DNA of 34,906 nucleotides from Metarhizobium sp964253915. GTDB lineage: Bacteria > Pseudomonadota > Alphaproteobacteria > Rhizobiales > Rhizobiaceae. A program made the translations under genes and the position numbers. Each line of letters starts with the position of its first letter. The first letter of the stretch is position 1. Below the pieces are notes generated by a model. The model did not search any database. It was not told the origin of the DNA and worked only from the letters and a program-made list of their open reading frames with translations. The DNA lies in NCBI RefSeq assembly GCF_964253915.1, contig NZ_CAXUSG020000025.1, positions 1 through 34,906 on the forward strand. The letters are read 5' to 3'. Below are positions 7,007 through 15,264 of the stretch, piece after piece.

Positions 7007-8104
7007 ATGAGCACGAATACCGTTTCTGTCCCTTATGGGGAAGTTCTCCGTTCCATGATCGACGCGGCCGAAGCTGCCGCAGCTTCCGGGTCCCGCCCGC
7101 GCCCGTTCGGCTTCGGCCGCAATGCGGTTCCGACTCCGGTTCGCGAACCGGCAGTGCTGCGCCGTCATCCGCATCTCGTTCGCTTCGCCGATGTCGAAGC
7201 CGATCTCGAACTGCTGATCGACCGAGCCATCAACGCCATCATGGACGGCGAACCGGCCGAGGACGAGATCCTCGGTCACTACGTCAACATCGCTTCGCTC
7301 GTCCGGGCGGTGTCCTTCCGGGAAGGCAAGCTGCTGGAGCAGGCGGTCGAGCGTCTGGCGAAAGCGAATCCGAGCATTATCGTCCTCACCCAGTCCCTCA
7401 AGCTGCCGCTGGTGAAGGCCGCGATGGAGGCGGTTGCTGGAAACAACTGGTCCAGCCTCGACGGCATCAAGCTCGATTGCGAGGCGCCGGCCAAGGGAAG
7501 CTACACGCCGGACCTGATCATCGTGAACCGTGCCCGGCACACGGCCTACATTTTGGACTTGAAGCGCTCACTCGCATCCTATGGTGACACGAGCCGTCTT
7601 GAGGAACTGAAGCTCAAGATGATGGCGTCGGCCATGGTCCTGCCGGACTGGCTCTACAAGAACCAGAAGCGGCTGATGGTCGATGCGGTCGAAGTGGCCA
7701 TCGTCGATGGCGCCAGCCGCCCGAGCGATCATGCCAACGGCGTCTGGGCGCTGTCCGAACTCGATGACCTCTTGGAGATCGACGGCGTTGCCGCCTGCAT
7801 GGCCGAACTGCGCCTGCGCTTCGGCATCCGGGTGCAGCAGCTTCTCGAGGCCGAGGCGCGCAAGGCGCTCGGCGGTATGGAGCAGCCTGTCTTCACGCCG
7901 AATACGGTCGTCGCGCCTGCCCCCACGTGCTCGCGGATCAATCTCAACGGGCCGAGCCGGACTTTTGAAGAAGACCAGGCGGCGCGCTCATACGATGATG
8001 ATCACGATCGCGACGAACCGGGCTTCGATGATGGGTCCGATGAGGATGAGCCGACACCGGCCTTCATCCGGATCGGCTTTGCCCGGCGCCCTGCCAGGCA
8101 CTGA
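7007..8104 (+). CDS. PD-(D/E)XK nuclease-like protein
   Basis: A 365-residue protein. The start at 7007 (MSTNTVSVPYGE) follows AAGAAGGAA at good spacing; a TTG 21 bases earlier is less likely. The core fits the PD-(D/E)XK nuclease fold: a helix with REGKLLEQAVERL (Glu111), then YTPDLIIVN (Pro168-Asp169) in a strand, and after 14 residues AYILDLKRS (Asp184, Lys186) in the next strand, followed by a long helix. This Glu, Pro-Asp, Asp-x-Lys order and spacing is what restriction-type endonucleases show. The C-terminus (about 300-350) is an acidic tail. It would cut DNA or RNA, or be a structural relative; the target is unknown. It precedes the unknown protein and split protease genes on the same strand and may act with them. 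Confidence 0.65.
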   Translation: MSTNTVSVPYGEVLRSMIDAAEAAAASGSRPRPFGFGRNAVPTPVREPAVLRRHPHLVRFADVEADLELLIDRAINAIMDGEPAEDEILGHYVNIASLVRAVSFREGKLLEQAVERLAKANPSIIVLTQSLKLPLVKAAMEAVAGNNWSSLDGIKLDCEAPAKGSYTPDLIIVNRARHTAYILDLKRSLASYGDTSRLEELKLKMMASAMVLPDWLYKNQKRLMVDAVEVAIVDGASRPSDHANGVWALSELDDLLEIDGVAACMAELRLRFGIRVQQLLEAEARKALGGMEQPVFTPNTVVAPAPTCSRINLNGPSRTFEEDQAARSYDDDHDRDEPGFDDGSDEDEPTPAFIRIGFARRPARH

Positions 8105-8152
8105 GCCCGGCCGCACATTGCTCGCTGCTGCCTGATGGCCTGACCGCCGCGC

Positions 8153-8171
8153 CCTGACGCTTGCCGTCAGG
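8153..8171 (+). terminator. Hairpin after the nuclease-like gene
   Basis: A 7-bp perfect stem CCTGACG with a CTTGC loop stands 49 bases after the stop and 94 bases before the next start. No T-run follows. It may partly separate the nuclease gene from the protease genes. Confidence 0.35.
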
Positions 8172-8264
8172 TGCCGCGTAGCGATCCCTCGCGTCCAGGC
8201 CGCGGCTTTCCCATTCCATCTCTCATAAGCGCTGGACCGAACGCGGTCCGGCCAAGGAGTTCCC

Positions 8265-8771
8265 ATGTCTTCCGATATCAATCCAGATGTGCCGCCACGC
8301 ATCCGCTGCGAGGCGATCCCGCCGTCCTCGACCTCACAGAACCTCACCTGCCATCGTGCGCATGGCACCGTCTTGCGCTATCCCGGATCCGGTGCTGGTC
8401 GCCCGACTGGCGACGATCCCGCGCATCTGATCGGCTTGGCGCTCGGCCATGTCCGGCAGGGTACGGGCCTGACCGGCCTCGTACCGGACACGGTCATCGG
8501 CCGATTGCAGAACCATGCCGATACAGGCAACCCGACCTGCCGCCTGCTGCTCGACTGGCTTTCCAACCGCAACTGTGATCGCGTGGTCTCAGTTCAGCCG
8601 GATGCGGGCAGTCCGGGTTCGGCCAAGCCCCGTCCTCTTCGCCGCCTGATCCGGGAGCGGCGCCAGGCAAGACCGGGCAGTCTGAAGAAGCGATGGCCGA
8701 CGAAGGCAGAGCCGACCAATGGCGGAACGGCAATTATTGCCGCGATGACGGAGGGCCGGATCGATGAATAA
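8265..8771 (+). CDS. Unknown 168-aa protein coupled to the AAA+ gene
   Basis: Starts at ATG 8265 with AAGGAG five bases upstream. Its stop overlaps the start of the ATPase gene by 8 bp (ATGAATAA), which points to translational coupling and a shared role. The protein is rich in Arg, Pro and Gly. It has a helical middle (DPAHLIGLALGHVRQGTG, about 51-68), a segment with LLLDWLSNRNCDRVV at about 94-108, and a basic C-terminal part (RRLIRERRQARPGSLKKRW). There is no signal peptide and no motif I recognise. It could be an adaptor or substrate of the protease, or a nucleic-acid-binding partner. The basic, low-complexity composition means that the reading frame itself is the weakest of this block. 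Confidence 0.6.
   Translation: MSSDINPDVPPRIRCEAIPPSSTSQNLTCHRAHGTVLRYPGSGAGRPTGDDPAHLIGLALGHVRQGTGLTGLVPDTVIGRLQNHADTGNPTCRLLLDWLSNRNCDRVVSVQPDAGSPGSAKPRPLRRLIRERRQARPGSLKKRWPTKAEPTNGGTAIIAAMTEGRIDE
8729..8741. repeat. 13-bp palindrome, copy 2 (reverse of copy 1)
   Basis: GGCAATTATTGCC lies inside the end of the 168-aa gene. It is the exact reverse complement of the site at 2869-2881, and the bases after it are similar too. See the matching finding. Confidence 0.35.
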
Positions 8772-10725
8772 GCTGTCCCGCCTGTTCCTTCGTCGCCTCG
8801 AACGCATCGCCCGGCGTGAAGCCCAACGCAACGCCCATCTCAATGGCCTCTTGTCGTTGAAAATCGTCGAAGTGGGCGGGCACGTCCTGCGGCGCTACTC
8901 GCCCGCCTTCGAAACCGCGTCTCTTTCCGGAGACCACAACCGCGACTTGGCGTGGATTCGTCGGAACTTCGGCGGCTACCTTCTGCCGCCGCCTCCGCAG
9001 TCCGACATTGTGATCACCGAGGGCAAGTCGTCGACGTCCTTCCTGCAGTCTTTAAACGGGCTCGGTCAGGTAACGGCCAGAGATCATGCCGCAGCGATCG
9101 ATCACAAACGCCGTGCCTATGCTGTCGGTCTGGTCGGGCGGGCGGGCAAGGCGCCGCTGATCAGCAACATCGTCGCGGCCCTCGTGCTGGCCCGTGCGAT
9201 CGAGAACGGTCGTGTGCCGCTTGCCAGGATCGTCCGTGCTGCCGCCATGTCGGCGCCTGTCGTCGCGCTGCATGGGCCGATCGTCGGCTTCGAGCAGGCC
9301 ATGCGCCGCCTCATCGAGACACCGGGCTTCGTGCCGGGCGGCGCCTTGAGCGGCATCGATGGAGAATACGTCTATGATGACGGCACCTTTGCCGGACCCG
9401 AGGGTGCAGGCCGTACGTACATTCAGTTCCTAGGACATAGCATCGCGCGCATCGCCGGCGCCACGCTTAGGCGCCGGCTGGTGAATGCGACGACGCGTGA
9501 CTATCCTGTCGTTGCGATCAGCGAGAAGGCGGAGGCCATCCCGTCCGACATCGCCATTGCCGCCGACATCGGCCTTGCGGCAGGCTGGCTGGACTATCCC
9601 TTCCTCAGTGCCATGGTGGAGGCGATGCATGGTGCCAACGGTATCACGGCGCTGGAGCAATGGTCGACGGCCTACGACGCGCATTACCTGACGATCGATG
9701 ATGTCGTGCTGGCGTTCCGGCCGGGGCGCAGCGCATCCCAGGTCATCGCCGTGCTGGCGTCCCTCACCGAGCGCAATCGTGTTGCCGCTCGGGAGGATGA
9801 CGATGATGACGACGAACCGGCATCCAAAGGCGCTGGCAAATCATCGAAGTCGAAGCAGGATGCGAAATCGTCGGAGAAATCCTCATCCGGAAAAGACAGC
9901 GGCGGCGGATGGAAGCGCGACAAGCCGTCGGGCGCTGAGGTCATCCAGCCGGAGCCGTGGGGGCCGGAAGAAAACGATCGTCCCTCGCTCGCGGTCGAGA
10001 CGCTCTCCGGTTACGGCAAGGCCAAGACCTGGGCGCTGGATCTGAAGGCTGATCTGGCCGATCACAGGGCGGGCGCTCTCGCCTGGTCGGACATGAGCAC
10101 CAAGCTTCTGCTCCATGGACTGCCCGGGACCGGCAAGACGACTTTTGCTCGGGCGCTGTGCAACAGTCTGCAGATCCCACTGGTCGTCACGTCAGTCTCG
10201 ACCTGGCTGCAGGGCGGGCATCTGAACGACGTCATCGCCAAGATGGCCAAAACCTTCGTCGAGGCCCGGGCCATGGCGCCGGCGATCCTGTTCATCGACG
10301 AGATCGATGGCATCGGCAAGCGGCAGCCGGCCGAGCGGGAATATGCCGACTATTGGAACACCATCGTTAACAAGGCGCTCGAGTTGTTGGACGGGGCGGT
10401 CAAGAGCGAGGGGTTGATCATCGTCGGCGCGACGAACCGGCCCCAGGAGATCGATGATGCGCTGAAACGCTCCGGACGCCTGGAGACGCATATCGAGATC
10501 CCCTTGCCGGATATCGCCACGCTCACGGAAATCTTCGCCCACCATCTCGGCGATGATCTCGTATCGCTGGTTAATGGAAAGAAGCCACATGAGACCAAGG
10601 CCGGTGAGGCGGGTTCCGAGGCTGCGGAGATGAATGCCGACGAGGCAGAAGCATCCAACATCCATGCCGATCGGGACAGCGACGAACATACCTTGAGGGA
10701 CGCTCGGGAAGGAGCCGTGACATGA
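8764..10725 (+). CDS. FtsH-like AAA+ ATPase lacking membrane and protease domains
   Basis: A 653-residue protein. Residues 1-340 form an unrecognised N-terminal region without a membrane segment. Residues 345-390 are a low-complexity linker with a run of aspartates and many Ser and Lys. The AAA+ module then follows: Walker A HGLPGTGKTT (452-460), Walker B AILFIDEID (507-515), sensor 1 VGATNRP (Asn558) and arginine-finger region KRSGRLETHIEIPLPD (569-583). This matches the FtsH/Yme1 type. The C-terminal lid is missing here and appears at the start of the next gene, which carries the M41 peptidase and overlaps by 4 bp. The two products should assemble into an ATP-driven zinc protease, probably soluble because the usual FtsH transmembrane anchors are absent. 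Substrates are unknown. Confidence 0.88.
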   Translation: MNKLSRLFLRRLERIARREAQRNAHLNGLLSLKIVEVGGHVLRRYSPAFETASLSGDHNRDLAWIRRNFGGYLLPPPPQSDIVITEGKSSTSFLQSLNGLGQVTARDHAAAIDHKRRAYAVGLVGRAGKAPLISNIVAALVLARAIENGRVPLARIVRAAAMSAPVVALHGPIVGFEQAMRRLIETPGFVPGGALSGIDGEYVYDDGTFAGPEGAGRTYIQFLGHSIARIAGATLRRRLVNATTRDYPVVAISEKAEAIPSDIAIAADIGLAAGWLDYPFLSAMVEAMHGANGITALEQWSTAYDAHYLTIDDVVLAFRPGRSASQVIAVLASLTERNRVAAREDDDDDDEPASKGAGKSSKSKQDAKSSEKSSSGKDSGGGWKRDKPSGAEVIQPEPWGPEENDRPSLAVETLSGYGKAKTWALDLKADLADHRAGALAWSDMSTKLLLHGLPGTGKTTFARALCNSLQIPLVVTSVSTWLQGGHLNDVIAKMAKTFVEARAMAPAILFIDEIDGIGKRQPAEREYADYWNTIVNKALELLDGAVKSEGLIIVGATNRPQEIDDALKRSGRLETHIEIPLPDIATLTEIFAHHLGDDLVSLVNGKKPHETKAGEAGSEAAEMNADEAEASNIHADRDSDEHTLRDAREGAVT

Positions 10726-11486
10726 CAACGACATCGAAGCACATTGAACCGGGTACGCCTGAAGCGGCCGTGTCCCTCCTGAAGCGGCTGGCAACAAGGG
10801 CGATGGGCCTCACCGGCGCCGATATCGAACGCATCGTGCGCCAGGCGCGGCTGAAGGCCCGCCGCGAAAAGCGGACGATCCGGTACGAAGACCTCGAGGA
10901 CGGCATCCGGATGGATCGGCCGCAGGTGCCGTATGATTTGCGCTGGCGCTTCGCCATCCATGAGTCTGGTCACGCAGTCGTACATCATGCCTTGAGGTTG
11001 GGGCCGATCCATGGGCTCAACATCGATGCGCCCGGAGGCGGCGGCTACAGCCAACTTGGATTCACCGCATCGGGGAGCGACACGCTGGGCTACCGTGAGG
11101 ACATGCTCGCCATGCTCATGGCGGGACGCGCCGCCGAGCAGATCGTCGTCGGCAAGGTGTCGGCCGGTTCCGCTGGTTCGGACGAAAGCGACCTGGCACG
11201 GGCCACGAAGATGGCGCTCGCCATGGAGCGTTCCCTCGGCTTCGGGGCGATCCAGCCGTTGCTCTACCGCGATGACAAGGACCCGGCCGCAGTGCTCGAT
11301 GCTAATCCGGATCTTGCGGCCCGCATCCATGCGCGATTGGAAAGGGCATTTGCGAGGGCCGTCGAGATTGTCAATGAGAACCGCGATAAGCTCGATGCGC
11401 TCACCAACGCGCTGTTCGATGCGCAGGCTTTGGATGGCGAGGCGGTGAAGCGGCTGCTCAAATACGGTGATCGTGGGCCAGAATAA
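10722..11486 (+). CDS. FtsH-like M41 zinc peptidase subunit with AAA lid
   Basis: A 254-residue protein whose ATG lies in the ATGA overlap with the ATPase gene. Residues about 28-62 (MGLTGADIERIVRQARLKAR, then RTIRYEDLEDGI) match the helical lid that ends an AAA+ module of FtsH. The peptidase follows: zinc-binding HESGHAV (His80, Glu81, His84) and a third-ligand region SAGSAGSDESDLARAT (Asp154 or Asp157), where FtsH usually has an Asp before a helix. The C-terminal part resembles the FtsH helical bundle (NENRDKLDALTNALFD). The chain is therefore the C-terminal half of an FtsH-like protease made as a separate polypeptide. All catalytic residues are present, so it should be active with the ATPase encoded just upstream. 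Confidence 0.9.
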   Translation: MTTTSKHIEPGTPEAAVSLLKRLATRAMGLTGADIERIVRQARLKARREKRTIRYEDLEDGIRMDRPQVPYDLRWRFAIHESGHAVVHHALRLGPIHGLNIDAPGGGGYSQLGFTASGSDTLGYREDMLAMLMAGRAAEQIVVGKVSAGSAGSDESDLARATKMALAMERSLGFGAIQPLLYRDDKDPAAVLDANPDLAARIHARLERAFARAVEIVNENRDKLDALTNALFDAQALDGEAVKRLLKYGDRGPE

Positions 11487-11697
11487 CAGTAGATTCCGAT
11501 GTGAATTGTGTTCTTGGGTTAGTCGACGGTTGCTATGGCGATGTGTCGGTGCTGGCCGGTATCCGGCTGGGGTGGAGGTATATTTGCGCCTTTATTATGG
11601 TCCTTCAGTCTAAAGTTGCGACACTTCAAAGCCGACAGTCTGCTCAATTTGCAAGTGCACGCCGTCCGGCAGAGCGGGCAGCAATTCTCCATCTGCA

Positions 11698-12384
11698 TTA
11701 CCGGAGATATCTGATGCTTAGCAGGAGTAGAGGCATCGCCAAAGCGCAGAAGGATAGTCCCCCGAGGTGCTGGTATCCAAGAACGCCAAATACGCCACCG
11801 AGTGCGAAGAAGACAATCGTGACGAGGTGGAGTCTCAAGCGCAGCACGATGGCCAGCTTGTCGGAGCTGGAATTGCTTCCCAGAAGCATGGCGATGCCCA
11901 CCCCGATATCGGTTGCGACGCCCGAGACATGGGTCGTTCTTACGCGACTGCCGGAAATCCGCGTCGATGCCGCATTCTGCAATCCCATGGTCAGGCTCAA
12001 CAGGCCCACCACCAGCACACCATTCGGGGAGCGTGCGCTCAGGGTGATGAAAAGCCCGACAAGCATCAGAAGCGCGGCTTCGACGATCAATGTGAGGGCG
12101 TAGATGTTACGACGTAGCTGCCGCTTGCCGACTTCGATGAGACACGAGGCGATGAAGGCACCAAGGATGAACATCACGACGATCGTCAGGAAACCCAGTG
12201 CCAGGTCGGACCGGGAGACTGCGAGGAAATCGGAGGCCATTGAGACATTGCCGGTCATGTTGGCTGAGAAATAGCGGTAGCCAAGGTAACCGGCACTGTT
12301 CACGCCGCCTGCGACGAACGCCAGAATTGAAGCCAGCATCAGGTCTGTTGCCGGAGTCCTCTTGTCGCCTTCTTGGATGAGCAT
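11698..12384 (-). CDS. DUF1275 (YoaK-type) membrane protein
   Basis: A 228-residue integral membrane protein of the YoaK/DUF1275 family. It shows the family's opening (ILAFVAGGVNSAGYLGYRYF) followed by SANMTGNVSMASDFLA, and several hydrophobic helices, including FLTIVVMFILGAFIASCL and ALTLIVEAALLMLVGLFI. A later segment contains GLQNAASTRISGSRVRTTHV, also typical. Its biochemical role is not established. The start at 12384 has no strong ribosome site. It is transcribed leftward toward the right end of the mobile block, and the 211-bp gap 11487-11697 between the peptidase gene and this one holds no gene I can see. That gap is the likeliest place for the element's right boundary. Confidence 0.85.
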   Translation of the reverse strand: MLIQEGDKRTPATDLMLASILAFVAGGVNSAGYLGYRYFSANMTGNVSMASDFLAVSRSDLALGFLTIVVMFILGAFIASCLIEVGKRQLRRNIYALTLIVEAALLMLVGLFITLSARSPNGVLVVGLLSLTMGLQNAASTRISGSRVRTTHVSGVATDIGVGIAMLLGSNSSSDKLAIVLRLRLHLVTIVFFALGGVFGVLGYQHLGGLSFCALAMPLLLLSIRYLR

Positions 12385-12503
12385 TTCGATTTTACATTGC
12401 TATGGATGCGGTGGGGAACGAACCGCGTGTCGTTCCTGTAGGGCAGGATGCAACGCCGAAGCGCGAGAGTCGATGGGGGCGTCCATCTGCGTGACGGTTT
12501 GCA

Positions 12504-13868
12504 TCATGTATGAGCGAACAGAAGCTCGGCCTCCAGCCCGCTACCGGCTTCCCGGTTCCGCAGCGCAAAGCCGATGCGATAGACATCGACGATTTCACGA
12601 ACGATGGAGAGACCGAAGCCCGAGCCGGGTGATGCCGTGTCGAGACGCCAGCCTCGGCGGGTGAGATTGCCGAGTTCCTGCTCCGGCACGCCTGGGCCAT
12701 CGTCCGAGATTGTGAGATGCAAGCTGGTTTCATCGCGCCACCAGCGGACGTGGATCTCGGCCTTTGCCCATTTGACGGCATTTTCGAGCAGGTTGCCGAT
12801 GAGTTCGCGAAAGTCGGCTGGGTCCATGGGCACGGTCTCGGTGCTTGGGCCGTCGATCTCGAACCGCAGCCGCTCGCCGGAAGGGGAGCGCTTAAGGATG
12901 CGCACGAGCTCGCCAACGATCGTCGCCACGTCGGCGTCCGCGCGCCGCAGTTCCGCGCTGGCGCTGATGCGCGCGAGCGCCAGCTCGCGTTCCACATGGT
13001 TGCGCATGACGGAGGCCAGGTGCTCCAGCTCGTCCGCCATGGCCGCATCGCCCTTGTCCCGCAGGGTCAGGGCGTCGTTCGAGAGCACCGTCAGCGGCGT
13101 GCGCAGGCCGTGGGCGAGGTCGGCCGCGCGCTTCCTTGCCTTGCCCATCATCGCCTCCTGCGTATCCAGAAGCGCATTGACTGCCGCCACGGTGCTCCGG
13201 AATTCGCTGGGATAGGGGCCGGTCAACTGGCTGGCGCGTCGCTCGCGGATGCGCACGATCCCTTCGTTCAATGCTGTCAGCGGCCGCAGCCCTAGAGTGA
13301 GCTGCAGGATCGACGCGGCGATGAGGAAAGCGCCGAGCCCGGCGACGGCCGGCAGGATGTCGCGGATGAAGGCAGTCCTGGCCTCCTCCAGCGTGCGCGC
13401 ATCGATGGCGACCGCGATGCGCAGCGCCCGTTTCTCTTCCGGCGCGGCGACCTGCACCAGCCGCTCGAGGACGATCAGCGAACTTCCCGCCGGGCCGGGC
13501 AGCAGGTAGCGATGAACCGCACCCTCGGTGTGCTGGTCGGCGGGTAGGGCAAGGGCTGTGTCGAACAGCGAGAGCGAACGGATGGTCTGCCCCCGCGCAT
13601 CGTCGACGATCTGCCAGTAGAGCCCGCCATAGGGCGTGGCGAAGCGTTGGTCGAGCGGACTTTCCGGGCGCTGGAGCGCGCCGTCGGCGGCAAAGGACAG
13701 CGCGCCGGCCAGCGTATTGATATGACTGGTCAACTCCGCATCGATGCGGCTGCGGATGTTGCTGGAGAAGAGCGAGACCAGCAAGGTGACGGTCAGCGTC
13801 AGCGCGAGGCTCACGGTCAACGCGGAAATCAGCAGGAGGCGGCTGCGAATGGAGGCTGGCCATCTCAT
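12504..13868 (-). CDS. Sensor histidine kinase
   Basis: A 454-residue inner-membrane kinase of the PhoQ/QseC-like group. The first transmembrane helix is at about 11-33 and the second at about 171-193, with a periplasmic sensor domain of about 135 residues between them. A HAMP-like linker leads to the H-box DLAHGLRTPLTVL (phospho-acceptor His253), N-box NLLENAVKWA (Asn363), G1 SDDGPGVPE and G2 GSGFGLSIV. It overlaps the response regulator gene by 4 bp (ATGA), so the pair is translated together. The PepSY protein encoded first in the operon may tune or feed the sensor domain. The signal is unknown; metal ions or envelope stress are common for this arrangement. Confidence 0.93.
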   Translation of the reverse strand: MRWPASIRSRLLLISALTVSLALTLTVTLLVSLFSSNIRSRIDAELTSHINTLAGALSFAADGALQRPESPLDQRFATPYGGLYWQIVDDARGQTIRSLSLFDTALALPADQHTEGAVHRYLLPGPAGSSLIVLERLVQVAAPEEKRALRIAVAIDARTLEEARTAFIRDILPAVAGLGAFLIAASILQLTLGLRPLTALNEGIVRIRERRASQLTGPYPSEFRSTVAAVNALLDTQEAMMGKARKRAADLAHGLRTPLTVLSNDALTLRDKGDAAMADELEHLASVMRNHVERELALARISASAELRRADADVATIVGELVRILKRSPSGERLRFEIDGPSTETVPMDPADFRELIGNLLENAVKWAKAEIHVRWWRDETSLHLTISDDGPGVPEQELGNLTRRGWRLDTASPGSGFGLSIVREIVDVYRIGFALRNREAGSGLEAELLFAHT

Positions 13869-14527
13869 GCGGCGGCGATCCGGTAGCCGTAGCCGCGGCG
13901 CGTCTCGATGAAAGCCTTGCCCAGCTTGCGCCGCAGCCGGCCGATCAGCACCTCCACCGAATTGCTGTCGCGGTCGAAATCCTGGGCATAGAGCTGCTCG
14001 GTTAGTTCCTGCTGGCTGACATGGCGCTCGCGGTTCTGGAACAGATGGTGCAGGCAGCGATATTCGAGCGGCGTCAGGTCGATCGGACGGTCCCGGAGCG
14101 TCACGGATTTGCTGCGCGGATCGAGATGCAGGTCGCCGGCGCTGAGCACCGGGCTCGGCTCGCCAGCATAGCGGCGCAGGATGGCGCGCAGGCGGGCGAG
14201 GACCTCCGCGATCTGGAAGGGCTTGGCGAGGTAGTCGTCCGCCCCGGCATCGATGCCTTCCACGCGCTCTTCCCAGTTGCCGCGCGCCGTCAGGATGAGG
14301 ACGGGGAAGCGGCGCCCGTCCTTGCGCCAGCGCTTCAGGATCGTCATGCCGTCCATGGAAGGCAGGCCGAGATCGAGGATGGCGGCGGCGAAATCTTCGC
14401 TCTCACCGCGATACCAGCCGTCTTCGCCGTCGCGGGCATGGTCCACGACATAGCCCGCCCGCTCCAGATGGGCGATGAGGTCGCGGGCGATCAGCCGGTC
14501 GTCTTCGACGAGCAGGATGCGCATCAT
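13865..14527 (-). CDS. OmpR-family response regulator
   Basis: A 220-residue two-component regulator. The receiver domain has the acidic pair VEDDR (9-10), phospho-acceptor ILDLGLPSMDG (Asp52), the LILTARG threonine (Thr80) and AKPF lysine (Lys102). The C-terminal winged helix ends in the typical NSVEVLIGRLRRKLG and RRGYGYRIAA. It should control its own operon and possibly the divergent PepSY/cytochrome b561 pair. It overlaps both neighbours by 4 bp, the PepSY gene upstream and the kinase gene downstream. A second ATG three bases in is an alternative start. Confidence 0.94.
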   Translation of the reverse strand: MMRILLVEDDRLIARDLIAHLERAGYVVDHARDGEDGWYRGESEDFAAAILDLGLPSMDGMTILKRWRKDGRRFPVLILTARGNWEERVEGIDAGADDYLAKPFQIAEVLARLRAILRRYAGEPSPVLSAGDLHLDPRSKSVTLRDRPIDLTPLEYRCLHHLFQNRERHVSQQELTEQLYAQDFDRDSNSVEVLIGRLRRKLGKAFIETRRGYGYRIAAA

Positions 14528-14856
14528 TCGTTCTCGACTTCGAGGATCGTGCCGCTCGCCGCATCCATCTCGATTTCGACGAGCTGCCCTTCGGGTGACA
14601 GGACCTTGAATTTGTAGAGGAAGACTCCATGCTTCCGGCGTGGTTCCACGCGGACGATATCTCCCCGGAAACGCCGGCTGACGATCTCGCGCAACTCGGA
14701 AAACGGTTTGATCGTGCCCTTTTCGACCGCCTCCTGAACAGCGTCGAGGGAGCGTCCGTCCGCGTCGTCCCCGTCATCGTCCGCATGGGCGATCGCGCCG
14801 GCCGACAGGAGCCCGGCAAGGGAAAGGGCGGCGATGGACATGAGGAGGATACGCAT
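14524..14856 (-). CDS. PepSY-domain periplasmic protein, first gene of the two-component operon
   Basis: A 110-residue exported protein. With the start at 14856 it begins with a clear signal peptide (MRILLMSIAALSLAGLLSAG, then AIAHA before an acidic DDDGDDADG). The frame is open further up but without a better ribosome site. The mature part holds one PepSY domain (ELREIVSRRFRGDIVRVEPR, then EGQLVEIEMDAASGTILEVE). Such proteins are common beside two-component systems and are thought to modulate the sensor or a peptidase in the periplasm. The stop overlaps the regulator's start. Confidence 0.85.
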   Translation of the reverse strand: MRILLMSIAALSLAGLLSAGAIAHADDDGDDADGRSLDAVQEAVEKGTIKPFSELREIVSRRFRGDIVRVEPRRKHGVFLYKFKVLSPEGQLVEIEMDAASGTILEVENE

Positions 14857-14889
14857 GATCGAAGCGTAGCACGCCGAGGCTGAAATTTT

Positions 14890-14908
14890 GCTGACATTTC
14901 CCGTCAGC
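14890..14908. promoter_or_regulatory. Inverted repeat in the divergent PepSY promoter region
   Basis: GCTGAC and GTCAGC face each other across seven bases, between the divergent starts at 14856 and 14986. It is a plausible site for the adjacent OmpR-type regulator, though such regulators more often use direct repeats. Position and symmetry are seen; function is inferred. Confidence 0.35.
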
Positions 14909-14985
14909 CATCGCTCAGCCACGGCTGCCTATGGTGCGTCCAGCGTCGGGGCAGGGTGCTCCGGCCGGCCACAAGGAGAAATTCC

Positions 14986-15264
14986 ATGAAGACAATCCTT
15001 CTCGCAACCGCCCTTCTCAGCCTGTTCGCCGCCGGTGCGGCCCGCGCCGAAGATGAGGGCAAGAGCTGCGACGTGCCGAAGGACAAATGGATGACCGAGG
15101 ATGCCATGAAGGACAAGGCCAAGGCGATGGGCCTCGACGTCCGGCGGATAAAGGTCGAGAACGGCTGCTACGAGGTCTATGCGATCGACGCCAAGGGCGC
15201 CAAGGTCGAAACGATCTTCAATCCGCAGACCGGCGAGCCGGTCGGCTCGGAAGGAGCGGAATGA
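14986..15264 (+). CDS. PepSY-like exported protein
   Basis: A 92-residue protein starting at ATG 14986 with AAGGAG eight bases upstream. A signal peptide (MKTILLATALLSLFAAGAAR, cleaved after ARA) is followed by a small domain (DKWMTEDAMKDKAKAMGLDV, then NGCYEVYAIDAKGAKVETIF ending in NPQTGEPV) that matches the PepSY_2 type. There are two cysteines, in KSCDVPK and ENGCYE, that could form a disulfide. It is coupled to the following cytochrome b561 gene by an ATGA overlap, a pairing seen in other proteobacteria. It is divergent from the operon that begins with another PepSY protein. Confidence 0.85.
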   Translation: MKTILLATALLSLFAAGAARAEDEGKSCDVPKDKWMTEDAMKDKAKAMGLDVRRIKVENGCYEVYAIDAKGAKVETIFNPQTGEPVGSEGAE

